NCBI RefSeq assembly: GCF_000429225.1
Contig: NZ_AUBL01000042.1
Location: 1 to 37,181 of the forward strand
Reading direction: 5' to 3'
DNA from: Actinomyces dentalis DSM 19115
Lineage (GTDB): Bacteria; Actinomycetota; Actinomycetes; Actinomycetales; Actinomycetaceae
Length of the DNA: 37,181 nt
Shown one piece after another: positions 1 through 8,577 of the stretch. Below the pieces are notes generated by a model. It was not told the origin of the DNA and searched no databases. It worked only from the letters and a program-made list of their open reading frames with translations. The position numbers and the translations under genes are program-made. Position 1 is the stretch's first letter. Every line of letters begins with the position of its first letter.

Positions 1-2
1 TC

Positions 3-722
3 CAAGGAGATTACGGCGCCGCCCGTGACCTCTACGAACGATCTCTTCACATCAAAGAACAACTCGGCGACCAGGCCGGCATAGCCAAAACCCACTATGA
101 GCTGGGCGCCCTCGCTCAAGACCAGGGGGACTACAACACTGCTCATAATCAGTATCAGCAGGCGTTGACCATATTCAAGACCCTCGACGACCAGACCGAC
201 ATAGCCAACACCTACCAACAGCTGGGTGTTCTCGCGCACTTCCAGGAGGACTACGGCGCCGCCCGTGACCTCTACGAACGATCTCTTCACATCAAAGAAC
301 AACTCGGCGACCAGGCTGGCATGGTCGCCATTTACAACAACCTGGGCACCCTTGCCCAGGCCCGAGGGGATTCCCCAAGTATAATATTGTATTTCCTGGA
401 AAGATCCCTCGAATGCGCCGAATCTATTCCAGCCACAATGCAAACAATAAAGATTGTCACCTCCATCGGCATTCGTGCCTTACAGGTCAACGCCGTCGAA
501 CTGACGATAAGAGCATTTTTCTGGCTACTGCATACGGCATTGACGGATAATGGCCAAACTGAGGCATTCCGTGTCGCTATTGCAGGATTTAGAGAATTGT
601 ATCAGAGTGGATACTCGGCCGAGGTCGACTCCGCACTCGCTCCCCTTCTTGCAGAACTTCCTCCCGAATCCGCTCAACAACTCCAATCTCTGATCGAGAC
701 TGATGACGGTGACAGGGATTGA
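3..722 (+). CDS. Tetratricopeptide-repeat protein, 3' part (5' truncated by window edge)
   Basis: The frame is open from base 3 to the TGA at 720-722, so the true start lies upstream of the window; the internal ATG at 165 is unlikely to be the start. The visible part has at least three 40-residue TPR units of the TPR_12 type, with recurring elements such as YGAARDLYERSLHIKEQLGD, YNTAHNQYQQALTIFKTL and the helix-A pattern Y-x-x-L-G-x-L-A. A non-repetitive alpha-helical tail of about 110 residues follows. Long arrays of 40-residue TPRs are typical of the C-terminal sensor part of actinobacterial STAND/NB-ARC-type NTPases, so this may be the end of such a protein; that is inference, because no NTPase domain is in view. 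Base composition is visibly less GC-rich than the next genes, which hints at transfer. It converges on the histidine phosphatase at 759. Confidence 0.8.
   Translation, partial: QGDYGAARDLYERSLHIKEQLGDQAGIAKTHYELGALAQDQGDYNTAHNQYQQALTIFKTLDDQTDIANTYQQLGVLAHFQEDYGAARDLYERSLHIKEQLGDQAGMVAIYNNLGTLAQARGDSPSIILYFLERSLECAESIPATMQTIKIVTSIGIRALQVNAVELTIRAFFWLLHTALTDNGQTEAFRVAIAGFRELYQSGYSAEVDSALAPLLAELPPESAQQLQSLIETDDGDRD
12..316 (+). repeat. Near-identical DNA repeat within TPR array (12-76 and 252-316)
   Basis: Bases 12-76 and 252-316 are identical over 65 bp, and the flanking bases nearly match. The spacing is 240 bp, exactly two 40-codon TPR units. Identity at synonymous positions indicates recent duplication or gene conversion rather than selection on the protein alone. 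Confidence 0.85.
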
Positions 723-758
723 AATTTCAACTCCGCCGCGTTCTCCTGACGACGGCAT

Positions 759-1397
759 TCACGCCCGCCACTCGCCCTCGTTCCAACTGACCAAGCGCCA
801 GCCGCCCTCGGGATCGCCCTCCGCCACCGAGACGCCCGCATTGCGCATGGGGTGATCGGCGATCCAGGCGGGCTCCACTCCCCCGCCGACGGCCGCCGCG
901 AGCGCCGTCCACAGGCGCAGCACCGTGCCGTGAGCCACGAGCAGGGCCGTCCCGTCCGGATCGGTCGCCCGGGCGATCTCGTCCACCACGCCGTCGAAGC
1001 GGGCGAAGGTGGTTCTGCCGTTCTCCGGAGATCCGGGCAGTCGGCAGTGGAGGCGCCCGATCATCCAGGCGCGGGTCGTGTCCGTGTAGCAGACCACCGA
1101 TTCCGCATCGGTGTTCATCTCCAGGTCCCCGGCCAGCACCTCGCGCAGCCCCGAGCGGATCCGCGCCGTCAGCCCCGTGGCCTCCTCGACGGGGGCGATG
1201 GTCTGACGGGTCCGTTCGATCGGCGAGACCCACAGAGAGGAGATGGCGTCCAGGTCGCCGGTCTCAGCCAGGCGCCCGGGCAGGGAGGCCGCCTGCTCGT
1301 GTCCGACGGTGTCGAGCGGGTTCCCGGGGTAGGCCGTGTCGAGGGCCCCCATAATGTTGGCGATGGTGCGGCCGTGGCGGACGAGGAGGAGTTTCAC
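759..1397 (-). CDS. Histidine phosphatase family protein (phosphoglycerate mutase-like)
   Basis: A 212-residue protein with the branch-1 histidine phosphatase layout. The phospho-acceptor motif LLVRHGRT is at residues 4-11, a second Arg lies in SPIERTRQT, the acid region is EVLAGDLE, and the second catalytic His is in VAHGT. The family forms a phospho-His intermediate and acts on small phosphate esters; the substrate here cannot be told. The start is GTG at 1397. There is no Shine-Dalgarno sequence, but CAGGAT lies 6 nt upstream, one mismatch from the TANNNT leaderless box seen at other genes here. It lies 42 bp downstream of glnE on the same strand and may be read through from it. Cobalamin-phosphatase (CobC) or mutase roles are possible but not supported specifically. 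Confidence 0.85.
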   Translation of the reverse strand: MKLLLVRHGRTIANIMGALDTAYPGNPLDTVGHEQAASLPGRLAETGDLDAISSLWVSPIERTRQTIAPVEEATGLTARIRSGLREVLAGDLEMNTDAESVVCYTDTTRAWMIGRLHCRLPGSPENGRTTFARFDGVVDEIARATDPDGTALLVAHGTVLRLWTALAAAVGGGVEPAWIADHPMRNAGVSVAEGDPEGGWRLVSWNEGEWRA

Positions 1398-1439
1398 GCC
1401 CCCATCCTGCCAGGGCGGGCGCGACCGGGCCGCCTTCGC

Positions 1440-4400
1440 TCACGACCAGGGGTAGGGGCCGCGGTTCTGCCGCCGTCGCCTGCCGCCCGGTGACGCCGGG
1501 GCTGGCAGGGCCTGCCCCGGGGCCGACGGCGGAGTCCTCCCCGGGGCCGACGGCGGAGTCGGCGCCGAGGCCGGTTTCGGCGTCGAACGCCCGGGCGACG
1601 CCGCCGGGCCGGTGCCGCCCGGGGGCGACCCGGATCCGCGCCGAGCGGCGGCCCCGGGCGGGCCGGCTGGCGGAGCCGCCACCGACACGCCCGGCGGTGG
1701 CGCTGCCGCGCTCGGCGGTGACGGCGCGGTCGCGGCCCCCGCCGTGGCGCTCCCCCCGGCGGCCCCGGCCCCGCCGAAGAGGATCCGCTCGGCGACCAGC
1801 CGGGCGTGGCGCGCCGTCTTGCGGTAGAGGTCCTCCAGGTCCCGCTCCCGGCCGGGCTCCAGGCCCAGGAGCCGTCCCACCACGCGGATCTCCAGCGGGT
1901 CGGAGGGCAGGAGGTCGATGCGCGCGCCCCCGTCCCGGCCCGTGCCGATGACATTGGCGGCGCGCACCCGGGTGGCCAGCTGCCAGGCGGCGGTGAGCCG
2001 CCGCGCGTCCTCGGCGTCGATGAGCCCGTCGCGGGCCGCGGCCTCCAGTGCGCCGATGGTCGAGGTGGTGCGCAGCCCCGGGTGGGTCCCGGCGTGGGAG
2101 AGCTGGAGGATCTGGGCGACCCATTCGACGTCGCTCAGTCCCCCCGGCCCGAGCTTGAGGTGGAGCGCGGGGTCCGCGCCTCGCGGCAGGCGCTCGGACT
2201 CCATGCGCGCCTTGAGCCGTCGGATCTCGCGCAGCGCCTGCGGCTCCAGCCCCTCGCGGGGCCTGCGCAGGGGGTCGATGAGGTCGGTGAAGGCCCGGGC
2301 CAGGTCCTCGTCGCCCGCGCAGGGCCGGGCGCGCAGCAGCGCCTGCCTCTCCCAGGTCCGGGCCCAGCGCCCGTAGTACTCCCGGTAGGAGTCCAGCGAC
2401 CGGCTCATCGGGCCCCGCCGGCCCTCGGGGCGCAGGTCCGCGTCGGCCGTGAGCGGGTGGGGTCTGGCCCCGGCCAGGAGCCCGACCACGGTCCTGGCGA
2501 CCTCCTCCGCCTCGGCCGCCGCGGCCTCGGCGGCGGTCTCGGACGCCCCGGTCGCCCCGTCCCGCGGCCGGTGCACGAAGAGCAGGTCGGCGTCGGAGGC
2601 GAAGCCGGTCTCGGCCCCGCCGAGCCTGCCCATGGCGATGATCGCGTGATCGGCCCTGGCCGCCGCCCAGCGCCCCCGCTCGTCCGGCCCGTCGGCCAGC
2701 GCCCGCGCCCCGTCGCGCCGGGCGATGACCAGGGCGGTGGCGATCCCCAGCGCCCCCTCCAGGGCGGCGTCGGCGGCCGCGGTGAGAATGGCGGCGGTGC
2801 GCGCGGGGTCGAGCCCGTCGAGGGAGTCCGCGAGCGCAGCCCGCAGCAGTTCGCGCGAGCGCAGGCTCATGACGGCCTGCATGGCCTCGCGCGCCTCGTG
2901 CTCGGGGTCGGCGGCGTCGGAGGCGTGCAGGGAGCGCCGTCGCAGGATGTGGCAGGCCTCCTCCCGCAGTGCGGCGGCGTCGCGGGGTTGGAGCTCGGCG
3001 TCGTCGTCGAGCCAGGCGATGGACTCGGGGCGCTCGGCGAGGCGGTCGGTGGTCCAGCGGGCGCCGGACAGGACGTGGCACAGTCGGCGGGCGGCGACCG
3101 GGGAGTCGCGCAGCATGGCCAGGTACCAGTGGGAGCCGCCGATCTTCTCGGAGAGAGTGCGGAAGGACAGCAGTCCGGAGTCGGGGTCGGGCCCCTCCCC
3201 GAGCCAGCCGATGATGACGGGCAGGAGCTGGCGCTGGATGGCGGCGCGGCGGCTGACCCCCTCGGTGAGCGCCTGGATGTGGTGCATGGCCCCGGCGGGG
3301 TCGCGGTATCCGACGGCGGCCAGGCGCTCGCCGGCGGCGCGGGGGGTGAGGGTCATCTCGTCGGCGGTGAGGCCGGCGGCGGCCCCCAGGAGGGGCCGGT
3401 AGTAGATCTCCTCGTGCAGGGAGCGGACCTGGCGGCGGGCGGCGCGGAAGGCCTCGCGCAGGGTGTCGGGGTCGTTCAGGGCGATCCGGTCGATTCCGCG
3501 GCCGATGCGGCGCAGGTCGGCGTCGGAGTCGGGCAGGTCGTGGGTGCGGCGCAGCCGGTGGAGCTGGCTGCGGTGCTCCAGCAGGCGCAGGACCCGGTAG
3601 CCGTCGCCCAGGGCCCCGGCGGCCCCGCGCGAGACGTATCCGCCGTCGCTCAGGGCCCGCAGGGCGGTGAGGGTGGGGCGCACGCGCAGGGTCTGGTCGC
3701 CGCGTCCGTGGACGAGCTGGAGGAGCTGGACGGTGAATTCGACGTCGCGCAGGCCCCCGGGGCCGAGCTTGATGCGCCGGTCCCGCCCGTCGCGGGGCTC
3801 GGAGGCGCGTTCGACGCGGCGGCGCATGGCGCGGGCGTCGTCGACGAAGTTGTCCCTCAGGCTGGCGCTCCAGATGAAGGGGGCGACAGCCTGCTCGTAG
3901 GCGCGGCCGAGGGCCTCGTCGCCGGCGGCGGCGCGGGCCTTGAGCAGGGCCTGGAACTCCCAGGAGGCGGCCCAGCGCTGGTAGTAGGCGACGTGGGAGG
4001 CGAGGGTGCGCACGAGGGCGCCGTCCTTGCCCTCGGGGCGCAGCCCGGTGTCCAGCGGCCACAGGGGCGGTTCGGCGCCGGTGGAGGACACGACGGCGGC
4101 GAGCTCGGTGGCGATGGCGGTGCCGGCGGCCAGCAGCTCCTCCTCGGGGACCTGGCGGCCCTCGGCGGGGGCGACGACGTAGACGACGTCGACGTCGGAG
4201 ATGTAGTTGAGCTCGCGGGCCCCGGTCTTGCCCATGGCGATGACGGCCAGGGCGGTGTCGCGGGCGGGCGGTCCGACGGCGCGGCGGGCGATGAGCAGGG
4301 CGGCGTCGAGGGCGGCGTCGGCCAGGTCGCTCATCCGGCGTCCGACGGTCTCGACGTGCTGGTAGGGGTCGGGGCTGGTCAGGTCGTCGGCGACGATGCC

Positions 4401-5273
4401 CAGCAGGCGGTTGCGGTAGGCCGTGCGCAGGGCGCTGGTGGCGCGGGCGACGGCGTCCCGGTCGGCGGTGCCGGTCCCGGCGGCGGGGCCGGCGCCCGGG
4501 CCGTCGGGGACGGCCCCGGCACCATCCGCGCCGCCGCCGGTATCGCCGGGGCCGCCCTCGCTGCCCGGGCCGCCCTCGGCGGCGGGGCGGCCGAGGGCCC
4601 CGGTGACGGCGGCGCGCAGGGCGGTGCGGGCGTCGGGGAGCCCGGGGGCGTCGGGGGCTCGGGCGGGGGCCAGCGCGGCCAGGCCCTCGGGGTGGGCCGT
4701 GAGGAAGTCGCCCAGGGCGCTGGAGCTGCCCAGGACGGCCAGGAGCCGCTGGAGGTGGCGCAGCTGCTCGTCGGGGGCGTCCTCCCCGACCGGCGCGGGC
4801 GCCCAGTCGGGGCGGGGCGCGGCCCGGGCGGCGGCATCGGGCGCGCGGCGCAGGAGGCGGGCGAGCAGGCGGCGGGGGGAATCCCGCGGCCCGGCGCCGT
4901 CGCCGGCCCCGGCGTCGGCAGCCTCGGTGCCGGTGCCGCCGTCAGCGGTATTGCCGGTGCCGGCATCGCCGTTGTCCGCCTCGGTCCCGGCCCCGGCGGG
5001 CCCCCCGGCGCCGTCGTCGACCGCCCGGGCGAGGCGGACCAGGCTCAGCAGCGCCAGGTCGGGGTCGGCCGTGGCCGCCAGGGCCCCGGCGAGGGCGTGC
5101 GCCGGGGCCCCCGGGTCGTCCGCCCCGGCGGGCGGCAGGAGCCGGGTCAGGGCCGGGTCGCCCAGGCAGGCCAGGGCGCGGCCGGAGTCGGACACCCCGG
5201 CGGCCAGGAGGCGCGAGCGCAGGGAGCGCGGGCGGCGGCCGCCCAGGGGCGGCGTCGGCGCTGGATCGACCAT
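1440..5273 (-). CDS. glnE: Bifunctional glutamine synthetase adenylyltransferase / adenylyl-removing enzyme
   Basis: GlnE adds AMP to, and removes it from, a tyrosine of type I glutamine synthetase under nitrogen control. Both duplicated nucleotidyltransferase halves are visible. The N-terminal half has AVIAMGKTGARELNYISDVD, LRPEGKDG and IKLGPGGLRDVEFTVQLLQ. The C-terminal half has AIIAMGRLGGAETGFASDAD, LRPEGRRGP and LKLGPGGLSDVEWVAQILQ. The catalytic acidic pairs are present in both (SDVD, SDAD). At 1277 residues it is longer than usual actinobacterial GlnE (about 1000). The excess comes from a Gly/Ala-rich insertion near residues 215-260 and a Pro/Ala/Gly tail of roughly 110 residues ending in a basic stretch. 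The ATG at 5273 follows the stop of glnA by 6 bp, so the two form an operon. Confidence 0.96.
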   Translation of the reverse strand: MVDPAPTPPLGGRRPRSLRSRLLAAGVSDSGRALACLGDPALTRLLPPAGADDPGAPAHALAGALAATADPDLALLSLVRLARAVDDGAGGPAGAGTEADNGDAGTGNTADGGTGTEAADAGAGDGAGPRDSPRRLLARLLRRAPDAAARAAPRPDWAPAPVGEDAPDEQLRHLQRLLAVLGSSSALGDFLTAHPEGLAALAPARAPDAPGLPDARTALRAAVTGALGRPAAEGGPGSEGGPGDTGGGADGAGAVPDGPGAGPAAGTGTADRDAVARATSALRTAYRNRLLGIVADDLTSPDPYQHVETVGRRMSDLADAALDAALLIARRAVGPPARDTALAVIAMGKTGARELNYISDVDVVYVVAPAEGRQVPEEELLAAGTAIATELAAVVSSTGAEPPLWPLDTGLRPEGKDGALVRTLASHVAYYQRWAASWEFQALLKARAAAGDEALGRAYEQAVAPFIWSASLRDNFVDDARAMRRRVERASEPRDGRDRRIKLGPGGLRDVEFTVQLLQLVHGRGDQTLRVRPTLTALRALSDGGYVSRGAAGALGDGYRVLRLLEHRSQLHRLRRTHDLPDSDADLRRIGRGIDRIALNDPDTLREAFRAARRQVRSLHEEIYYRPLLGAAAGLTADEMTLTPRAAGERLAAVGYRDPAGAMHHIQALTEGVSRRAAIQRQLLPVIIGWLGEGPDPDSGLLSFRTLSEKIGGSHWYLAMLRDSPVAARRLCHVLSGARWTTDRLAERPESIAWLDDDAELQPRDAAALREEACHILRRRSLHASDAADPEHEAREAMQAVMSLRSRELLRAALADSLDGLDPARTAAILTAAADAALEGALGIATALVIARRDGARALADGPDERGRWAAARADHAIIAMGRLGGAETGFASDADLLFVHRPRDGATGASETAAEAAAAEAEEVARTVVGLLAGARPHPLTADADLRPEGRRGPMSRSLDSYREYYGRWARTWERQALLRARPCAGDEDLARAFTDLIDPLRRPREGLEPQALREIRRLKARMESERLPRGADPALHLKLGPGGLSDVEWVAQILQLSHAGTHPGLRTTSTIGALEAAARDGLIDAEDARRLTAAWQLATRVRAANVIGTGRDGGARIDLLPSDPLEIRVVGRLLGLEPGRERDLEDLYRKTARHARLVAERILFGGAGAAGGSATAGAATAPSPPSAAAPPPGVSVAAPPAGPPGAAARRGSGSPPGGTGPAASPGRSTPKPASAPTPPSAPGRTPPSAPGQALPAPASPGGRRRRQNRGPYPWS

Positions 5274-5279
5274 GGCCGC

Positions 5280-6611
5280 TCAGATCCGCGGGAAGAACTG
5301 GCCGAGCTCGAAGTCGGTGACCTGGGCGTCGTAGGCCCTGTACTCGCGCCGCTTGTTGCGCAGGAAGAACTCGAAGGCGTTCTCGCCCAGGGTGTCGGCC
5401 ACGAGGTCGGAGCCGCTCATGGCCACGACGGCGGACTTCAGGGAGGTGGGCAGCTCGCCGATGCCCAGGGCGCCGCGCTCGACGTCGGACAGCAGCCAGA
5501 CGTCGTCCTCGGTCTCGGCGGGCAGCTCGTAGTCCTCCTCGATGCCCTTGAGGCCGGCCGCGAGGATGACGGCCACGGCCAGGTAGGGGTTGGCGGAGGA
5601 GTCGATGCCGCGGTACTCCACGCGCGAGGCCTGGGCCTTGCCGGGCTTGTGCATGGGCACGCGCACCAGCGCAGAGCGGTTGTTGTGGCCCCAGCAGATG
5701 TAGCTGGGGGCCTCGTCGCCGCCCCACAGGCGCTTGTAGGAGTTGACGTGCTGGTTGGTCACGGCGGTGATCTCGCGGGCGTGGCGCAGCAGCCCGGCGA
5801 TGAAGGCGCGCCCGGTCGCGGAGAGCTGGTACTGGCCGGCCGGGTCGTGGAAGGCGTTGCGCTCGCCCTCGAACAGGGAGAAGTGGGTGTGCATGCCGCT
5901 GCCGGGCCGGCCCACGAAGGGCTTGGGCATGAAGGTGGCCGAGCAGCCCTCCTGGAGGGCCACCTCCTCGACGACGGTGCGGAAGGTCATGATGTTGTCC
6001 GCCATGGACAGGGCGTCGGCGAAGCGCAGGTCGATCTCGTTCTGGCCGGGACCGCCCTCGTGGTGGGAGAACTCCACGGAGATGCCCATCTGCTCGAGCA
6101 TGAGGATGGCGCGGCGGCGGAACTCGTGGGCGGTGCCGCCGGGCACGTGGTCGAAGTAGCCAGCGTGGTCGGTGGGGCGGATGCGCCCGTCGGCGTCGCG
6201 CTCGACGAGGTAGAACTCGATCTCGGGGTGGACGTAGCAGGTGAAGCCGGCCTCGGCGACGCGGGCGAGCTGGCGCTCCAGGACCGCGCGCGGGTCGGTG
6301 CGGGCGGGTTCGCCGTCGGGGGTGAGCACGTCGCAGAACATGCGGGCCACTGCGTTGGTGCCCGAGCGCCACGGCAGGAGCTGGAAGGTGGAGGGGTCGG
6401 GGGCCAGCAGCATGTCCGACTCGAAGACGCGGGTCAGGCCCTCGACGGCCGAGCCGTCGAAGCCGATGCCCTCCTCGAAGGCGCCCTCGACCTCCGCCGG
6501 GGCGATGGCCACCGACTTGAGCTGGCCGAGCACGTCGGTGAACCACAGGCGGATGAAGCGGATGTCGCGCTCCTCAATGGCTCTGAGGACGTACTCCTGC
6601 TGCTTGTCCAT
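5280..6611 (-). CDS. glnA: Type I glutamine synthetase, GlnA2-like
   Basis: A 443-residue ATP-dependent glutamate-ammonia ligase. The N-terminus ([19 protein letters not shown]) and overall length match the GlnA2 group of mycobacteria and Streptomyces. Glutamine-synthetase signatures visible include DGSAVEG, the metal/ATP region [18 protein letters not shown] (residues about 195-212), the Arg-containing [10 protein letters not shown] and the [11 protein letters not shown] loop. The start is ATG at 6611, with AGGAAGG about 10 nt upstream; the same frame continues upstream but without family similarity. The residue aligned to the adenylylated Tyr of GlnA1-type enzymes is Trp372 (DDVWLLS), so this enzyme is probably not a GlnE target itself. 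It is the promoter-proximal gene of glnA-glnE. Confidence 0.95.
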   Translation of the reverse strand: MDKQQEYVLRAIEERDIRFIRLWFTDVLGQLKSVAIAPAEVEGAFEEGIGFDGSAVEGLTRVFESDMLLAPDPSTFQLLPWRSGTNAVARMFCDVLTPDGEPARTDPRAVLERQLARVAEAGFTCYVHPEIEFYLVERDADGRIRPTDHAGYFDHVPGGTAHEFRRRAILMLEQMGISVEFSHHEGGPGQNEIDLRFADALSMADNIMTFRTVVEEVALQEGCSATFMPKPFVGRPGSGMHTHFSLFEGERNAFHDPAGQYQLSATGRAFIAGLLRHAREITAVTNQHVNSYKRLWGGDEAPSYICWGHNNRSALVRVPMHKPGKAQASRVEYRGIDSSANPYLAVAVILAAGLKGIEEDYELPAETEDDVWLLSDVERGALGIGELPTSLKSAVVAMSGSDLVADTLGENAFEFFLRNKRREYRAYDAQVTDFELGQFFPRI

Positions 6612-6781
6612 TGCTCGGGACCTTCCTTGTCCGTGCTCGGGACCCTCCTCGGGCTCGGGTCGTGCCGGGCCATCATGCCGCGCGCGCGTGTCGGACAGGT
6701 TGCGCGACACCCGGCGGGGCGCCGGCGGGCCGCGGGCGCGGCGAGTCCCGGTGCGCGACGGCGGCCCGGCGGGCGGCCAAG

Positions 6782-6787
6782 TAGGCT
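6782..6787 (+). promoter_or_regulatory. -10 box TAGGCT of a probable leaderless panB transcript
   Basis: TAGGCT is followed by exactly 6 nt (GCGGCC) and then the ATG at 6794. There is no Shine-Dalgarno sequence. The same spacing recurs at five other genes in this window. Confidence 0.5.
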
Positions 6788-6793
6788 GCGGCC

Positions 6794-7678
6794 ATGACCT
6801 GCGCACCAGACTCCCCGGCGGGCCCCTCCGACGCCGCCTCCCCCTACGGACCGGCGGCCCCGGCCCCCGGCGCACGGCCCGCGCGCCCGGTGCGGGTCCA
6901 CCACCTGACCCGGGCCAAGGAGCGCGGGGAGCGGCTGACCATGCTCACCGCCTACGACGCCGTCACCGCCCGCATCCTGGACGAGGCCGGCACCGACATG
7001 CTGCTGGTGGGCGACTCGATCGGCAATGTCATGCTCGGCCACGACACGACCCTGCCGGTGGAGCTGGACGAGATGGTCGTGGCCACGCGCTCGGTGGCCC
7101 GGGCGACGGCGCGGGCGCTCGTGGTCGCCGACCTGCCCTTCGGCACCTACGAGGCCGGCCCCGCCCAGGCGCTGGCCAGCGCCGTGCGCCTGATGAAGGC
7201 GGGGGCCAACGCCGTCAAGCTCGAGGGCGGGCGCCCGCGCGCGCGCACGGTCCGAGCGCTCGGCGAGGCCGGCATCCCGGTGGTCGGCCACCTCGGCTTC
7301 ACCCCCCAGTCGGTCAACAGGCTGGGCGGCTTCCGGGTGCAGGGGCGCGGGGAGGAGGCCGCGGAGGCGCTCGTGGCCGACGCCGTGGCGCTGGCCGAGG
7401 CCGGCGCCGTGGCGATCGTCCTGGAGATGGTGCCCGAGCCGGTGGCCGCGCGGATCACCGAGCTGCTCGCAATCCCCACGATCGGCATTGGCGCGGGGGC
7501 GCGCTGCGACGGCCAGGTGCTCGTGTGGACCGACATGGCCGGGATGACGGACTGGGCGCCGCGCTTCGCCCGCCGGTTCGGCCGGGTCGGTCTGGCCCTG
7601 CGTCAGGCGGCGCAGGCGTACGGGGACGCGGTGCGCGAGGGGTCGTTCCCGACGTCGGAGCACTCCTTCGACTCCTGA
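6794..7678 (+). CDS. panB: 3-methyl-2-oxobutanoate hydroxymethyltransferase
   Basis: PanB transfers a hydroxymethyl group from 5,10-methylene-tetrahydrofolate to alpha-ketoisovalerate, the first committed step of pantothenate synthesis. It is a cytosolic TIM barrel needing Mg2+. The family signatures are in order: [36 protein letters not shown] (metal Asp), [14 protein letters not shown] (second Asp), ANAVKLEGG (Lys), [11 protein letters not shown] and the catalytic Glu in VLEMVP, then IGIGAG. Total length is 294 residues, with a non-conserved Ala/Pro-rich N-terminal extension of about 33 residues before [14 protein letters not shown]. An internal start is therefore possible, but the leaderless box at 6782-6787 supports ATG 6794. 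It is divergent from glnA and shares its upstream region. No panC or panD is nearby. Confidence 0.95.
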   Translation: MTCAPDSPAGPSDAASPYGPAAPAPGARPARPVRVHHLTRAKERGERLTMLTAYDAVTARILDEAGTDMLLVGDSIGNVMLGHDTTLPVELDEMVVATRSVARATARALVVADLPFGTYEAGPAQALASAVRLMKAGANAVKLEGGRPRARTVRALGEAGIPVVGHLGFTPQSVNRLGGFRVQGRGEEAAEALVADAVALAEAGAVAIVLEMVPEPVAARITELLAIPTIGIGAGARCDGQVLVWTDMAGMTDWAPRFARRFGRVGLALRQAAQAYGDAVREGSFPTSEHSFDS

Positions 7679-7691
7679 GTTCGAGAGCCCG

Positions 7692-7707
7692 CCCGCCGGA
7701 GCGGGCC
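7692..7707 (+). terminator. Possible GC-rich hairpin terminator after panB
   Basis: GCCCGC (7692-7697), CGGA loop, GCGGGC (7702-7707) lies 14 bp after the panB stop. It has no following T tract, which is common in actinobacteria but weakens the call. Confidence 0.35.
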
Positions 7708-7776
7708 TCGGAACGAGCCGCGCCCGCCGTCGTGCCCGCCGGGCCCGGACCGCGGACGCGCCGGAGCCGGGTCCCC

Positions 7777-8505
7777 TCAGACCGGCTCCTGCGGGTGGGA
7801 CCAGTCGATGGGGACGGGGACGACGCCGGCGAAGGCGTCCGCCATGTCCCGCGTCTCGAAGGTGACGCCCTGGTCGCCCGGATCCACGGCCCAGGACACC
7901 AGGGTCGGCTCCCGGGGGCGGTCGGGGTCGAGCTCGACGGTCGTGACCGAGCAGTTCGCCATGGGGGCCATGGAGAAGATCTCCACGCCGACCCAGCGGC
8001 CCAGCAGGGTCATGAGCGTCATGCCGTGGGAGACGACGAGGACCCGGGCGTCCGGCCGCCCGGCGCGCGCGTCCTCGCGCAGGTCCGCCACGATGCGGGC
8101 CAGGGCGGCGTCGATGTGGGCGAGGTAGTCGGCGGCGCCGATCCCGCCGGGCGCCCCGGGGTGGACGCCGCTGAGCACCCCGGGCAGGTGGCGGGCGGGA
8201 TCCAGGGCCCGGAGCATGACCTCGTCCGGCCCGCCGTCGTAGATCCCGTAGTCGTACTCGCGCAGCCCGTCCAGGGTCGTCCGCTCGACGTCGGGCCTGC
8301 CGGCCAGCAGGATGTCCGCGGTCCGCCCCACGCGCCCCTGGGGGCTGAGGTAGGCGCGCACCAGCGGGAGGCGGCCCAGGTGCTCGGCGGTCGCGCGCGC
8401 CCCGCGGCGCCCCTCGGGGGTCAGGGGCGAGTCGCTGGACCCCTGGGTCCGGCGCTGCTCGTTGAGGACGGTGCGCCCGTGACGCACGAAGTGGATGGCG
8501 CTCAC
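7777..8505 (-). CDS. Histidine phosphatase family protein
   Basis: A 242-residue protein with branch-1 histidine phosphatase motifs: [10 protein letters not shown] at residues 5-14, the Arg-containing [17 protein letters not shown], the acidic [12 protein letters not shown] and the second catalytic His in LVVSHGMTL. It differs clearly from the phosphatase at 759-1397, so the two are not recent duplicates. The substrate is unknown; the family includes sugar-phosphate and nucleotide phosphatases. The GTG start at 8505 has TACGAT exactly 6 nt upstream (8512-8517) and no Shine-Dalgarno sequence, suggesting a leaderless mRNA. It converges on panB and diverges from map, with 72 bp between the divergent starts carrying both -10 boxes. 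Confidence 0.87.
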   Translation of the reverse strand: MSAIHFVRHGRTVLNEQRRTQGSSDSPLTPEGRRGARATAEHLGRLPLVRAYLSPQGRVGRTADILLAGRPDVERTTLDGLREYDYGIYDGGPDEVMLRALDPARHLPGVLSGVHPGAPGGIGAADYLAHIDAALARIVADLREDARAGRPDARVLVVSHGMTLMTLLGRWVGVEIFSMAPMANCSVTTVELDPDRPREPTLVSWAVDPGDQGVTFETRDMADAFAGVVPVPIDWSHPQEPV

Positions 8506-8511
8506 CGGCTC

Positions 8512-8517
8512 ATCGTA
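8512..8517 (-). promoter_or_regulatory. -10 box TACGAT of a probable leaderless transcript (histidine phosphatase)
   Basis: Read on the minus strand: TACGAT, then GAGCCG (6 nt), then GTG at 8505. Confidence 0.5.
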
Positions 8518-8565
8518 GACGGGGCGCGGGCGGGGCGGGCGCGCCGCGACGGCGTCGGACCCTCC

Positions 8566-8571
8566 TATGCT
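8566..8571 (+). promoter_or_regulatory. -10 box TATGCT of a probable leaderless map transcript
   Basis: TATGCT is followed by GGCCCC (6 nt) and the ATG at 8578. No ribosome binding site is visible. Confidence 0.55.
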
Positions 8572-8577
8572 GGCCCC

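Noticed and set aside
1806..6797. A 1663-codon open frame antisense to glnE and glnA
   Set aside because: It is Gly/Val/Ala/Gln-biased shadow coding caused by extreme GC; both strands' real genes have full family motifs.
6241..8577. A long plus-strand open frame running through glnA, panB and into map
   Set aside because: Only its last part (from 8578) is map; the upstream part is antisense or out of frame to real genes.
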